Source of the DNA: Chryseobacterium vrystaatense
Lineage (GTDB): Bacteria > Bacteroidota > Bacteroidia > Flavobacteriales > Weeksellaceae
Length of the DNA stretch: 64,000 nucleotides
NCBI RefSeq assembly: GCF_000737765.1
Contig: NZ_JPRI01000001.1
Location: forward strand, 744,001-808,000
Direction: 5' to 3'
The notes under the pieces were generated by a model. That model saw only the letters and a list, made by a program, of their open reading frames with translations, did not search any database and was not told the origin of the DNA. The position numbers and the translations under genes were made by a program. Within the stretch, counting starts at the first letter, position 1; each line of letters begins with the position of its first letter. Below are positions 1 to 8,819 of the stretch, in pieces.

Positions 1-732
1 GGTACCGGAAAAGCTGATGAAGAAAAACTAAGGCTGATCCTCGAAAAGCATCCGAAAATCGAATTTCTCTGCATAGATGTAGCTAACGGTTATTCTGAGC
101 ATTTCGTTGGGTTTGTGAAGAAGGCAAGAGCTAATTTTCCAGACAAGATTATTATGGCGGGTAATGTGGTGACCGGAGAAATGGTAGAAGAACTTCTCCT
201 GGTAGGCGCAGATATTATCAAAGTAGGTATCGGGCCTGGCTCGGTATGCACAACACGAGTGAAGACAGGCGTTGGTTATCCTCAACTTTCTGCCATCATA
301 GAATGTTCCGATGCAGCCCACGGTCTTGGAGGTCATATCATTGCTGACGGAGGCTGTAAAGTTCCGGGAGATGTAGCAAAAGCTTTTGGAGGAGGTGCCG
401 ATTTTGTGATGCTGGGTGGCATGTTTGCCGGCCATGATGAAAGTGGCGGCGAAATCATCGAAGAGAATGGTAAAAAATACCGTCTTTTTTATGGAATGAG
501 TTCCAAAACTGCGATGGATAAACATTCCGGAGGAGTGGCAGAATACCGTGCTTCAGAAGGAAAAACCGTAAAAGCAGCCTATAAAGGTCCTGTTTCGGAA
601 ACAGTAAAGGATATTTTGGGAGGCGTGCGTTCTACATGTACTTATGTAGGAGCTTCCCAGCTTAAAGAACTATCTAAAAGAACCACTTTTATCAGGGTTC
701 AGGAGCAGGAGAATCAGATTTTTAAAGATTAA
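1..732 (+). CDS. guaC: GMP reductase, C-terminal part (5' end cut by window)
   Basis: NADPH-dependent conversion of GMP to IMP in purine salvage. Frame 1 is open from the first base, and 243 residues are visible. They carry the IMPDH/GMPR loop [11 protein letters not shown] with the catalytic Cys at visible residue 83, then [20 protein letters not shown] and the GMP-reductase-type stretch [14 protein letters not shown]. The usual length is about 346 residues with the Cys near 186, so roughly 100 N-terminal residues lie outside the window. The loop and the absence of CBS domains favour GuaC over IMP dehydrogenase. An internal GTG at 115 is not the true start. A strong terminator follows. Confidence 0.93.
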   Translation, partial: GTGKADEEKLRLILEKHPKIEFLCIDVANGYSEHFVGFVKKARANFPDKIIMAGNVVTGEMVEELLLVGADIIKVGIGPGSVCTTRVKTGVGYPQLSAIIECSDAAHGLGGHIIADGGCKVPGDVAKAFGGGADFVMLGGMFAGHDESGGEIIEENGKKYRLFYGMSSKTAMDKHSGGVAEYRASEGKTVKAAYKGPVSETVKDILGGVRSTCTYVGASQLKELSKRTTFIRVQEQENQIFKD

Positions 733-761
733 CCGATTTTCTTTAAATCTATTAAAAGATA

Positions 762-796
762 AAAACGGGCTGTACATTATTTGTACAGCCCGTTTT
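762..796. terminator. Bidirectional hairpin terminator between guaC and fabG
   Basis: Perfect 15-bp inverted repeat (arms 762-776 and 782-796, 5-base loop) with an A-run on the left arm and a T-run on the right. It lies between two convergent genes, so it can end transcription from both sides. Confidence 0.85.
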
Positions 797-806
797 ATTT
801 TTATTA

Positions 807-1553
807 TTAAGTCAGCATTCCGCCGTCTACGTTAAGGGTTTGACCAGTGATGTAAGAAGCCATATCGCTTCCTAAGAATACACATGCATTTCCAACGTTT
901 TCAGTCTGTCCCAGTCTTTTCAATGGGATTTGATCTCTCCACCCCTGAATAACTTTTTCGTCCAGTACTGAAGTCATTTCCGTTTCAATGAATCCCGGAG
1001 CCACTGCATTACATCTGATGTTTCTTGATCCCAATTCCAGGGCGATAGATTTTGTAAATCCAATCACTCCGGCTTTAGAAGCTGCATAATTGGATTGTCC
1101 TGCGTTTCCGCTAATCCCTACTACAGAAGTCATATTGATAATAGATCCTGATTTAGCTTTCATCATTGGTTTAATCACCGCTTTTGTAAGGTTAAATACT
1201 GAATCCAAATTGATTCTCATTACTTTATCCCAGTCCTCTTTAGACATTCTCAACAACAGATTATCTTTTGTGATTCCTGCGTTATTGATCAGAATATCAA
1301 TCTTTCCAAACTCTTCCATTACATCATCGATTAATTTTTGAGCTGCATCATAATCTGATGCGTCAGACTGATATCCTTTGATCTGGGTTACAGAACTTAA
1401 AGCTGCTTCTAATTCTTGAGCTTTTTCTACAGAGCCGGCATAAGTAAATGCTACTTTTGCACCCTGTTCAGCGTACATTTCAGCAATTTTCTTTCCGATT
1501 CCTCTTGTAGCTCCGGTAATTAGTGCTACCTTTCCTTCTAATAGTTTCATCAT
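807..1553 (-). CDS. fabG: 3-oxoacyl-[acyl-carrier-protein] reductase
   Basis: Reduces beta-ketoacyl-ACP with NADPH in fatty acid elongation. It is 248 residues, normal for FabG. The Rossmann motif TGATRGIG is at about residues 13-20, NNAG near 90, the catalytic Ser in MTSVVG near 143, and Tyr/Lys in YAASK near 156-160. The C-terminus ITGQTLNVDGGM is the classic FabG ending. Two adjacent ATG codons could serve as start, and the upstream one is used here. It is not next to other fab genes. Other classical SDR functions are possible, but the ending and length fit FabG well. Confidence 0.9.
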   Translation of the reverse strand: MMKLLEGKVALITGATRGIGKKIAEMYAEQGAKVAFTYAGSVEKAQELEAALSSVTQIKGYQSDASDYDAAQKLIDDVMEEFGKIDILINNAGITKDNLLLRMSKEDWDKVMRINLDSVFNLTKAVIKPMMKAKSGSIINMTSVVGISGNAGQSNYAASKAGVIGFTKSIALELGSRNIRCNAVAPGFIETEMTSVLDEKVIQGWRDQIPLKRLGQTENVGNACVFLGSDMASYITGQTLNVDGGMLT

Positions 1554-1723
1554 ATCTCTTGATAATTATATTCTTAGTAAATTCTTCCGTCTTTGAAAAA
1601 ACGGCAATTTAGCATATTTAAATCTATACGAATTAAACAGTCCGCAAAGATATTATAAATTGTTATTCAATGCATTCCAAATCATCAAATTAGTGATTTT
1701 TTTTCACTGTTTTTTATCATATC

Positions 1724-3232
1724 TCAAAGGCGGCTGCCAATATTTTTAAATCTGGTAAAGTAAAGAATATCCGTTTTTTTGTCTTTATCCAGTTTCAAAA
1801 CCTCTTTCTGCCAGTAAAACTTATCATAAACTATATCCTTTAAAGGTTCGTTCTGAAAATTCACGACACCATACTTATCTTGCTTTTTCACCACAAATTC
1901 ATTCTCAGAATTTTCAAATGCAATGATATCGTCATAGATAAAAGGAATAATTTCCTTCCCTTTTTCATCAATTATTCCATATAAATTATTGTTTTTCTTA
2001 CAGACAACCGGTTTAGAATACATATTAAAAATATTAAAAAAGTCGGCCCCCTGCTCTTTGATTGAAATAACATCCTTCAACACAGAAACCGAATGATCAA
2101 CTACTGAAAACGTATAATAGCTCTCTTCTTTTTTAATGATGAGATGATCAGGATAGAAGGCAATAATCTGCATGTTTTCCTCTAAAATGTTCTTCAGATC
2201 TTTATCCAGAAACTGTTCTTCCCGTCCTTTTTTAAGGTAAACAAATTCTTTTCCTGAAATGCTGAAATTTTGAATAAAATCGTAATCCTGCGGAACAATC
2301 ATTTCTCCCTGGAGATTCACGACTCCTGTTTTCTTTGATTTTTCACTGTAGACAGTAAACATATCGTTAAAAAGGGGCGTTAGGTATTTAAAATTGTTTG
2401 GATAAAGCTTTTTATCTTTTTTATTAAAAACGGTTACTTTACCCTTTTTTCTGAGATAAACATATTGCTTTTCCCCAAAATATTCAGGTGCAGCATCATC
2501 AAAAATCTCGTCAGCTATGATATTTTCTTCCGCATCAACAAGCCCGTATTTTCCCGTCGTCCTGTTTTTGGTAATCAGATAAGGATAAGAGGCTAAACTG
2601 TAAATCTGGGCCGAAAATTTGTGTAAAGTCTGGCCATTTTTCCCTATGATTTCGCTCTGATTATCTTCATTAATGACCAAAGCTCTGCCCTTTTCGAAAT
2701 GATTATCCTCATTAAATTCCCGGTTGGTGATCTGTTGCCCGTCCAGATCATATAAAAACCATTTTTTATCTTTCAGTACAAAAAATCGTTCTTCCCCGGC
2801 AAAAATAATTCTGTCACAATAAGGAATGATCTGCTTTCCATTATAATCGTAAACGGCTTCCTTTCCTTCCTTTGAGGAAATGATGCGTTTTTCGCTGAGC
2901 CAGGGGGTGTTAAAGCTCTGATCATCTATCGGAAGCAATTGATTTCCTTTTTCGTCAATGACGGCAGATTTTGTCCTATAATTGGATTCCTCAGAGGTAA
3001 GAATAAACCTTTTTTTAAATATATGTGAGATATTGTAATTTGATTCAAAGGTGATATTTCCTAATGAATCTACAATACTTCTGGTTTTTGTTCTGGCATC
3101 ATATACCATTCCATAACCGCCTGAATAGGAATAAACCTCCTTTCCGATCTTTTTTGATAAAAGAATTTTTGTATACTGATTGGTCTGGGCCATACACACT
3201 GACGAACACAGTGCGAAAACTAAGTTTCTCAA
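1724..3232 (-). CDS. Secreted WG-repeat protein
   Basis: 502 residues with a short signal peptide (MRNLVFALCSSVCMAQ). It has many WG/KWG-type repeats of the form KYGLVD..G.I..P..YD: for example GKYGLVDAEENIIADEIFD, KTGVVNLQGEMIVPQDYDF, NLYGIIDEKGKEIIPFIYDD and DKYGVVNFQNEPLKDIVYDK. Such repeats probably fold as a propeller-like scaffold; no enzymatic residues are recognised. The start is TTG: an in-frame stop lies five codons upstream and no ATG comes before the signal peptide. It begins 5 bases after the rsmI stop, so it is probably cotranscribed with rsmI and the acidic protein. Function unknown. Confidence 0.8.
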   Translation of the reverse strand: MRNLVFALCSSVCMAQTNQYTKILLSKKIGKEVYSYSGGYGMVYDARTKTRSIVDSLGNITFESNYNISHIFKKRFILTSEESNYRTKSAVIDEKGNQLLPIDDQSFNTPWLSEKRIISSKEGKEAVYDYNGKQIIPYCDRIIFAGEERFFVLKDKKWFLYDLDGQQITNREFNEDNHFEKGRALVINEDNQSEIIGKNGQTLHKFSAQIYSLASYPYLITKNRTTGKYGLVDAEENIIADEIFDDAAPEYFGEKQYVYLRKKGKVTVFNKKDKKLYPNNFKYLTPLFNDMFTVYSEKSKKTGVVNLQGEMIVPQDYDFIQNFSISGKEFVYLKKGREEQFLDKDLKNILEENMQIIAFYPDHLIIKKEESYYTFSVVDHSVSVLKDVISIKEQGADFFNIFNMYSKPVVCKKNNNLYGIIDEKGKEIIPFIYDDIIAFENSENEFVVKKQDKYGVVNFQNEPLKDIVYDKFYWQKEVLKLDKDKKTDILYFTRFKNIGSRL

Positions 3233-3237
3233 TGAAT

Positions 3238-3912
3238 TTAAATAGAATTATTGACAATAAGAACGATCTCTCCTTTTAAAGTTTTGCTTTTGGAAAATTC
3301 AATTAATTCATTGATTGTTCCCCGTTTGGTCTCTTCAAACTTTTTAGAAATTTCCCTGCTCAGACTTGCTTTTGTTTCTTCTCCAAAAAATTCTTTGATT
3401 TGCTCCAGCGTTGTGTTGATCTTATGTGGACTTTCGTATAACACAATTGTTTTTTTCTCTTCTGCAAGCTGCTTAAGCTTCGTTTGTCTTCCTTTTTTCT
3501 GTGGCAGGAATCCCGCAAAGAGAAACTCATTGTTTGGAAGTCCGGATACTACAAGTGCAGGAATTAAAGCTGTTGCTCCCGGAAGGCATATCATTTCAAT
3601 ATTATTCTCTGATCCTGCCCTTGCCAGGAGATAGCCAGGATCTGAAATCCCAGGGGTTCCGGCGTCGGTTATGATCGCTATATTCTGTCCGCTTTTAAGA
3701 TCATTAATTACCTTTTCTGTGGCCTGATGCTCGTTGTGAAGGTGGTATGATTTTAATGGTTTGGAGATCTCGTAATGCTTTAAAAGTATTCCTGATGTCC
3801 TTGTGTCTTCACATAAAATATAGTCAACTTCCTTGAGAACTTTTACAGCCCTAAAGGTCATATCTTCAAGGTTCCCAACAGGTGTGGGAACAAAATATAA
3901 GATTCCGCTCAA
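3238..3912 (-). CDS. rsmI: 16S rRNA (cytidine1402-2'-O)-methyltransferase
   Basis: SAM-dependent methylation of C1402 in the 16S rRNA decoding centre. It is a TP-methylase fold of 224 residues. VPTPVGNLEDMTFRA is at the N-terminus, then CEDTRTSGILLKHY, ITDAGTPGISDPGY and LPGATALIPALVVSGLP, all characteristic of RsmI. The C-terminal tail of longer orthologues (about 280 residues) is absent, as in other Flavobacteriia. The start is 2 bases after the stop of the upstream acidic-protein gene, and the WG-repeat gene follows, so the three are probably one operon. Confidence 0.93.
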   Translation of the reverse strand: MSGILYFVPTPVGNLEDMTFRAVKVLKEVDYILCEDTRTSGILLKHYEISKPLKSYHLHNEHQATEKVINDLKSGQNIAIITDAGTPGISDPGYLLARAGSENNIEMICLPGATALIPALVVSGLPNNEFLFAGFLPQKKGRQTKLKQLAEEKKTIVLYESPHKINTTLEQIKEFFGEETKASLSREISKKFEETKRGTINELIEFSKSKTLKGEIVLIVNNSI

Positions 3913-3914
3913 AA

Positions 3915-5411
3915 TTATAAGAATTTATTTTCTACCAATATCCAGAGTCTCTGGGCATATTCATCTACTTTACTCCACTTTCTCTCGTAATAAAGATCGC
4001 TAAGATACTCTTTTGCTTCTTCCAGGTTTCTGAATCCGTTCAGACGGGCTACCGTTTCGTTCAGATCAGACTGGCTTCCGTCGAAAAGCATTTTTGAAAA
4101 GGCAATTCTGTCATTCAGATCCAGTCTGAATTCAGGTTTTACCTTATCAGCCTCCATAAAGTTGGTAGGAATATTCGTTTTCAGAATACCTCCATGATCT
4201 TCTTTTACTTCAGGTAGTGGCTTTTGCTGGGGTGTTTCTCTTTCGAGAGGATCATCATCAAAAAGAGTTTGTACAGCCTTCAATCCTTTGATATTGGCCA
4301 ATTTTATTTTTTTCTCCTGCTGATAAGCATCTAAATCTTCGAAGCTTTCATCAGAAGGATGTTTTTCTGTTTCATTGGAAGGTTTGTCTATATCGACAAT
4401 TTTTCTTCTGTCGTATACTTCTGCCAGTATTGAATCTTCCCTTTCCTCTAAGGGAAAATCATTTTTTATTTCGCTCAGAATACCCTCTACATTAGAAGTG
4501 TCCGTAAGCATTTCTCCCTGTTCAATCGTTACATTAGATGCTATAAACTGCTCTTCACTTTCCTCGATCAGTATTTCATCTTCCAGTGTTTCCGTATCAA
4601 AGATACTTGGAATTCTTTCTGTCGGTGCCTTAGCATGATCAGCAGTTTTATCGTCTGATCCTTTTTCTTTAAGATCATCTGAAGCAACTGTTTCATGTGA
4701 AACACTGTCTTCATCTTCGTCAATTTCGTTTAGTTGATTATTGAAAACTACTTCTTCTGCAGTAGTTTCAGCAATAAATAAATCTTCATTGAGATCCTCA
4801 TCATTATCAGGCTTCGCATCAGCAAGAACTCTCTCTTCATCAATGAAACTGAAAACCTTTTCGTTGGCATTGAAGGATTCATTCTCTTCTATATCCTTCA
4901 GCTGCTGATTGAAAACATCTTCATCTTCTGCAACTGCATTACCGGAATTTTCTTCCTGAGTGTCTTGAGTTGTTGTCTGTCTGTAGTCCCCGTCTGCAAA
5001 ACCTACGATATTTTCGTGAAACTCATTTTCTACGATTTCATCAAGTTGATGGTTAAATTTTTCCTCTTCATCATCAGATGCAGATGTATAATTTTCACCT
5101 TCGTTTTCGTCTATTTCATTAAACTCATTGTTGAAGATGGCTTCTTCTTCAGTCACATCATTATTGGACTCATGAACTTCATCCGAATTTAATGTAACAT
5201 ATTTGTTCTGTGAGTTTTGCGCAGGATTTTCTGTAACGAAATACTCAATATTCTTTTCAAGCAGCCTTAAAAAAGAAATCCTGTTCGCAAGCTCATCTAC
5301 AAGATCCTGCTTGGAAAGTAATTCGTCTACGTTGTTTATTTTATCCAGAATATCAATGATATTCTTGGATTCAAAAAAAATTTTTTCCTTTAAATCTTGG
5401 ATGTTCTGCAT
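3915..5411 (-). CDS. Acidic repeat protein of unknown function
   Basis: 498 residues and not recognised as a named family. Residues 1-60 look alpha-helical. The middle (about 80-400) is strongly acidic and low complexity, and holds four degenerate copies of a 16-residue unit of the form EE.FN.QL.EI.ENE (EAIFNNEFNEIDENE, EEKFNHQLDEIVENE, EDVFNQQLKDIEENE, EVVFNNQLNEIDEDE). The last 75 residues (FRLDLNDRIAFSKMLFDG, LNGFRNLEEAKEYLSDLYYE) look like a compact conserved helical domain. There is no signal peptide or membrane segment. It is the first gene of the rsmI operon and divergent from tdk, with 61 bp between them. The acidic linker with docking-like repeats suggests a scaffold or partner-binding role, which is inference. 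Confidence 0.75.
   Translation of the reverse strand: MQNIQDLKEKIFFESKNIIDILDKINNVDELLSKQDLVDELANRISFLRLLEKNIEYFVTENPAQNSQNKYVTLNSDEVHESNNDVTEEEAIFNNEFNEIDENEGENYTSASDDEEEKFNHQLDEIVENEFHENIVGFADGDYRQTTTQDTQEENSGNAVAEDEDVFNQQLKDIEENESFNANEKVFSFIDEERVLADAKPDNDEDLNEDLFIAETTAEEVVFNNQLNEIDEDEDSVSHETVASDDLKEKGSDDKTADHAKAPTERIPSIFDTETLEDEILIEESEEQFIASNVTIEQGEMLTDTSNVEGILSEIKNDFPLEEREDSILAEVYDRRKIVDIDKPSNETEKHPSDESFEDLDAYQQEKKIKLANIKGLKAVQTLFDDDPLERETPQQKPLPEVKEDHGGILKTNIPTNFMEADKVKPEFRLDLNDRIAFSKMLFDGSQSDLNETVARLNGFRNLEEAKEYLSDLYYERKWSKVDEYAQRLWILVENKFL
4689..4704. promoter_or_regulatory. Degenerate parS-like site inside a gene
   Basis: TGTTTCATGTGAAACA, one base different from the perfect parS sites at 11488 and 13421 (CATGTG for CACGTG). 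It lies within the acidic-protein gene, where it encodes part of SVSHETVAS. Functional ParB sites inside genes and with one mismatch are known in other bacteria, but a 16-mer with one mismatch could also arise by chance. Confidence 0.4.
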
Positions 5412-5472
5412 AATAAGAATCTTATTAAAATTGCTTACTTTTGATCTTAAAAATATACGGCTAATTTAACAA

Positions 5473-6063
5473 ATGTTTTTAGAAAATACAATTAATCATT
5501 CCAAACAAAGTGGTTGGATGGAAGTTATTTGTGGCTCTATGTTTTCGGGAAAAACCGAGGAGCTGATCCGAAGATTGCGCAGAGCAGAAATGGCGGGACA
5601 GAACGTGGAAATTTTTAAACCGAGACTGGATACACGATATTCTGAAGAGGACGTTGTTTCTCATAATCAGAATAAAATCCGCAGTACAGCAGTAGATAAT
5701 CCCAATGAAATACTTCTGCTGGCATCCAATTGCGATGTGGTGGGAATAGACGAAGCCCAGTTTTTTGATGAAAGCATTGTTGATATTGCGAATCAGCTTG
5801 CCAACAGCGGTACAAGAGTAGTTGTAGCAGGTCTTGATATGGATTTCCTGGGACGTCCATTCGGACCGATGCCCAATTTAATGGCTACTGCAGAATACGT
5901 CACAAAAGTGCATGCTATTTGCAAGAGAACGGGGAATCTGGCCAATTATTCTATGAGAACTTCTCAGGGAAATGATCTGGTTGAACTTGGCGAAACAGAA
6001 AGCTACGAAGCAGTAAGCCGACGGGTTTTTATTGACGAAATGCTTTTAAGAAAGAAGAAATAA
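5473..6063 (+). CDS. tdk: Thymidine kinase (type II)
   Basis: Phosphorylates thymidine to dTMP with ATP in pyrimidine salvage. 196 residues: P-loop GSMFSGKT at 21-28, DEAQFF with the catalytic Glu at 94, and the thymidine-binding lasso region around 140-185. The structural zinc site of the family appears lost: after C150 the second Cys position is T153 (CKRT), and the C-terminal CxxC/CxxH pair is replaced by VSRRVF near 181-186. I recall the same change in other Flavobacteriia, so the enzyme is probably active. Divergent from the acidic-protein gene. Confidence 0.93.
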   Translation: MFLENTINHSKQSGWMEVICGSMFSGKTEELIRRLRRAEMAGQNVEIFKPRLDTRYSEEDVVSHNQNKIRSTAVDNPNEILLLASNCDVVGIDEAQFFDESIVDIANQLANSGTRVVVAGLDMDFLGRPFGPMPNLMATAEYVTKVHAICKRTGNLANYSMRTSQGNDLVELGETESYEAVSRRVFIDEMLLRKKK

Positions 6064-6369
6064 CAGGGCAATCTGTAAAAAGATAAAGCAGTAAAACTAC
6101 AACAGATTAATGACCATAAACACAAATTAAATTAATAAGGCCCCCTTTTGTAAGGCAGCTCCATTCAGACCTCTTAAAAGGCTAAAAACACTGGAAGCAT
6201 TTACCTTAAAAGGCTATAATTTGAAAATAATTTTGTGTATTGATAATGGTCAAAAAAAATAAATTAACTTGTAATGGTAAAACATTGAAAAAAGGTGTAT
6301 AGCACAGATCAGTTCAGCTTTCTCAAATTTTACCATCAATGAGCTCAAAATAAAGCAGCAGGGGTACCA
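6064..6369. other. Intergenic region tdk-murF/alr
   Basis: 306 bases, AT-rich. I see no credible ORF, no strong hairpin terminator and no perfect TAnnTTTG promoter element. It probably holds the murF-alr promoter, but I cannot place it. Confidence 0.4.
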
Positions 6370-8817
6370 ATGAACTATACAGTAAAACAAATTGCAGAAA
6401 TCACCAATGCACAGATTATTGGTGATAAAAATTTAGTGATCAGAAATATCGCGTTTGACAGCAGGATTATTTATTCAATAAAGAATACGGCATTTATTGC
6501 GATTAATACGCATAAGAATTCCGGTGAAAAATTTATTGAATCTGCAATAGACCGCGGTATCAGTGTGATTATTTCTGAGCATCAATATCCGCAATTTGAA
6601 AATGTAACATGGATTATTGTTGAAAATTCAGTTGCTTTCCTTCAGAAACTGGCCCAATACCATTTTGAGAATTCTCATATTAAATCTATTGGAATTACAG
6701 GAAGTAACGGAAAAACTATTCTTAAGGAATGGCTTTATCAATGTCTGTGGAATGAATTTCCAACGGTAAAAAGCCCAAAAAGTTTTAATTCTCAGATTGG
6801 CCTTCCACTTTCACTACTTCAGATTAACGATTCCTATGAACTTGGAATTTTTGAAGTTGGAATTTCAAAGCCGCATGAGATGGACAAACTTGAAAACATT
6901 TTTCATCCCGAGATTGGATTGCTTACTCATATCGGGAATGCCCATGCAGCCAATTTTCAATCGGAAGAAGAATTGATAAACGAAAAAATAAAGCTTTTTA
7001 AAGATTCTAAGGTTATTATTTACAATGGTGATCATCTGTTGGTTGCTAAGAAGATATACGAACTGTATTCAGGTAAAAAATTAATTTCCTACGGACTTAA
7101 AAATGATAACAACGTTTTCATCAAAGAAGGTGTTACCAAGGATGAAAATATTACTGTTGTTTATTTTGACGAAGAAATCTCCTTCCCTGTTCATCAAAAA
7201 GACGAAGCTACACTGACTAATGCATTGGCATTAATCACAGTTTTAAAGGAACTTAATATTGATAATCAAAAGATCATCGATAAGATCAACTCTCTGAAAG
7301 CTGTAGAAATGCGTCTGGAAGCCATTGAAGGAATTAAAAATAATATGATTATTAACGATTCATTTAATCTCGATCTGGATTCCCTGAAAACGGCGCTTCA
7401 ATTTCTGAATGAATATAAGAAATCTAAAAAATCACTGGTCTTAACAGATATCGTAGGGGTTAATTCTAATTCTAAAGAACTCTATGAAGAAGTCTCTGAA
7501 CTGGTCAATGACCAAAAGTTTGATTCTGTTTTCCTGATTGGGGAAGAAATATCAAAATTCACTGAATTATTCAAGTCCAAAACTTCTACTTTCGTCAATA
7601 CCCAAGAGTTAATTGACAGTAAACATCTTACGGAAATTGAAAATCAGATTATTCTTCTCAAAGGAGCCAGAAAATTTGAGATAGAAAAATTAAAGGATAT
7701 CCTGGAACTGCGAAAGCATGATACAGTTCTTGAAATTAATCTCAATGCCATTCTGCATAATATCAACTATCACAAATCCCTGCTGAAATCGGGGACGAAG
7801 ATGATGGCGATGGTAAAAGCTAACGCTTACGGGTTGGGCAGCTATGAAATTTCAGAATTTTTACAACACCATCACATTGATTATCTTGGCGTTGCATACG
7901 CAGATGAAGGTATAGAACTTCGTAAAAAAGGAATCACTACTCCCATTATTGTCATGAATCCTGAGCAGCACAGCTATGAAGCGATTATTGAATATAATCT
8001 GGAACCCGAAATTTACAGTTTCAGAGTTTTAGAGCTGTTTTATGAAGCAGTTCAAAAATCTGGCTATGATAAAAAATATCCTATCCACATCAAGCTTGAA
8101 ACGGGAATGCACCGTCTTGGCTTTAAAGATTTTGAATTAGATCAGCTAAGCGAAACTTTAAGCCATAAGAATGTAAGGGTTCAGAGTATATTCAGTCATT
8201 TATCATCTTCTGATATGCCTGAAGAAAAAGAATTTACTAACAGACAGTTTGACGTTTTTGAAAAAAATTCCAGTTATCTGATTGAAAAACTGAACTACAC
8301 TCCTATCCGACATATCCTGAATTCATCGGGAATAACAAGCTATACAGACCATCAGTATGATATGGTAAGAATTGGAATTGGAATGATCGGTGAGTCACCA
8401 TGTAGTGAAATACAAAAACAGCTTCACTCTGTAGTAAGTTTTAAAACCGTAATTTCACAGATTTCAACGGTTGATACCGGAGAATCTGTAGGTTACAGCA
8501 GAAGATACAAAGCAGATCATCCTTCAAGAATTGCTACTATTCCTGTGGGGTATGCAGATGGAATACCAAGACTTATCGGCAACCAGACAGGAAGTTTGGG
8601 AGTACACAAAGTACTTGCACCCATCGTAGGGAATCTCTGTATGGATATGATGATGATCAATGTAGACAATATCCCGAATGTAAAAGAGGGTGATACGGTC
8701 ACCATCTTTAATGCAAAACCAAGTTTAAAAGAATTCGCAGACTACTGCAAAACAATAACCTATGAAGTGTTAACATCCATTTCGCCCCGGGTGAAACGGA
8801 TTTATATAAAAGACTAG
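6370..8817 (+). CDS. Bifunctional MurF ligase / alanine racemase
   Basis: 815-residue fusion joining two cell-wall steps. The N-terminal half (about 1-450) is MurF-like (UDP-MurNAc-tripeptide:D-Ala-D-Ala ligase): ATP loop GITGSNGKT at 108-116, FEVGISKPHEM and THIGNAHAANF. The C-terminal half (about 455-815) is a fold-III alanine racemase: PLP lysine in MVKANAYGLG (about K483), the catalytic tyrosine in VGYSRRY (about Y709) and IPVGYADGIPR. This fusion is well known in Bacteroidota, so it is not an assembly artefact. It links D-Ala supply with its use. The patatin gene starts two bases after its stop. Confidence 0.93.
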   Translation: MNYTVKQIAEITNAQIIGDKNLVIRNIAFDSRIIYSIKNTAFIAINTHKNSGEKFIESAIDRGISVIISEHQYPQFENVTWIIVENSVAFLQKLAQYHFENSHIKSIGITGSNGKTILKEWLYQCLWNEFPTVKSPKSFNSQIGLPLSLLQINDSYELGIFEVGISKPHEMDKLENIFHPEIGLLTHIGNAHAANFQSEEELINEKIKLFKDSKVIIYNGDHLLVAKKIYELYSGKKLISYGLKNDNNVFIKEGVTKDENITVVYFDEEISFPVHQKDEATLTNALALITVLKELNIDNQKIIDKINSLKAVEMRLEAIEGIKNNMIINDSFNLDLDSLKTALQFLNEYKKSKKSLVLTDIVGVNSNSKELYEEVSELVNDQKFDSVFLIGEEISKFTELFKSKTSTFVNTQELIDSKHLTEIENQIILLKGARKFEIEKLKDILELRKHDTVLEINLNAILHNINYHKSLLKSGTKMMAMVKANAYGLGSYEISEFLQHHHIDYLGVAYADEGIELRKKGITTPIIVMNPEQHSYEAIIEYNLEPEIYSFRVLELFYEAVQKSGYDKKYPIHIKLETGMHRLGFKDFELDQLSETLSHKNVRVQSIFSHLSSSDMPEEKEFTNRQFDVFEKNSSYLIEKLNYTPIRHILNSSGITSYTDHQYDMVRIGIGMIGESPCSEIQKQLHSVVSFKTVISQISTVDTGESVGYSRRYKADHPSRIATIPVGYADGIPRLIGNQTGSLGVHKVLAPIVGNLCMDMMMINVDNIPNVKEGDTVTIFNAKPSLKEFADYCKTITYEVLTSISPRVKRIYIKD

Positions 8818-8819
8818 TT

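Noticed and set aside
28-525. Open frame of 165 codons on the minus strand
   Set aside because: It lies wholly antisense to the GMP reductase frame, which has clear family motifs.
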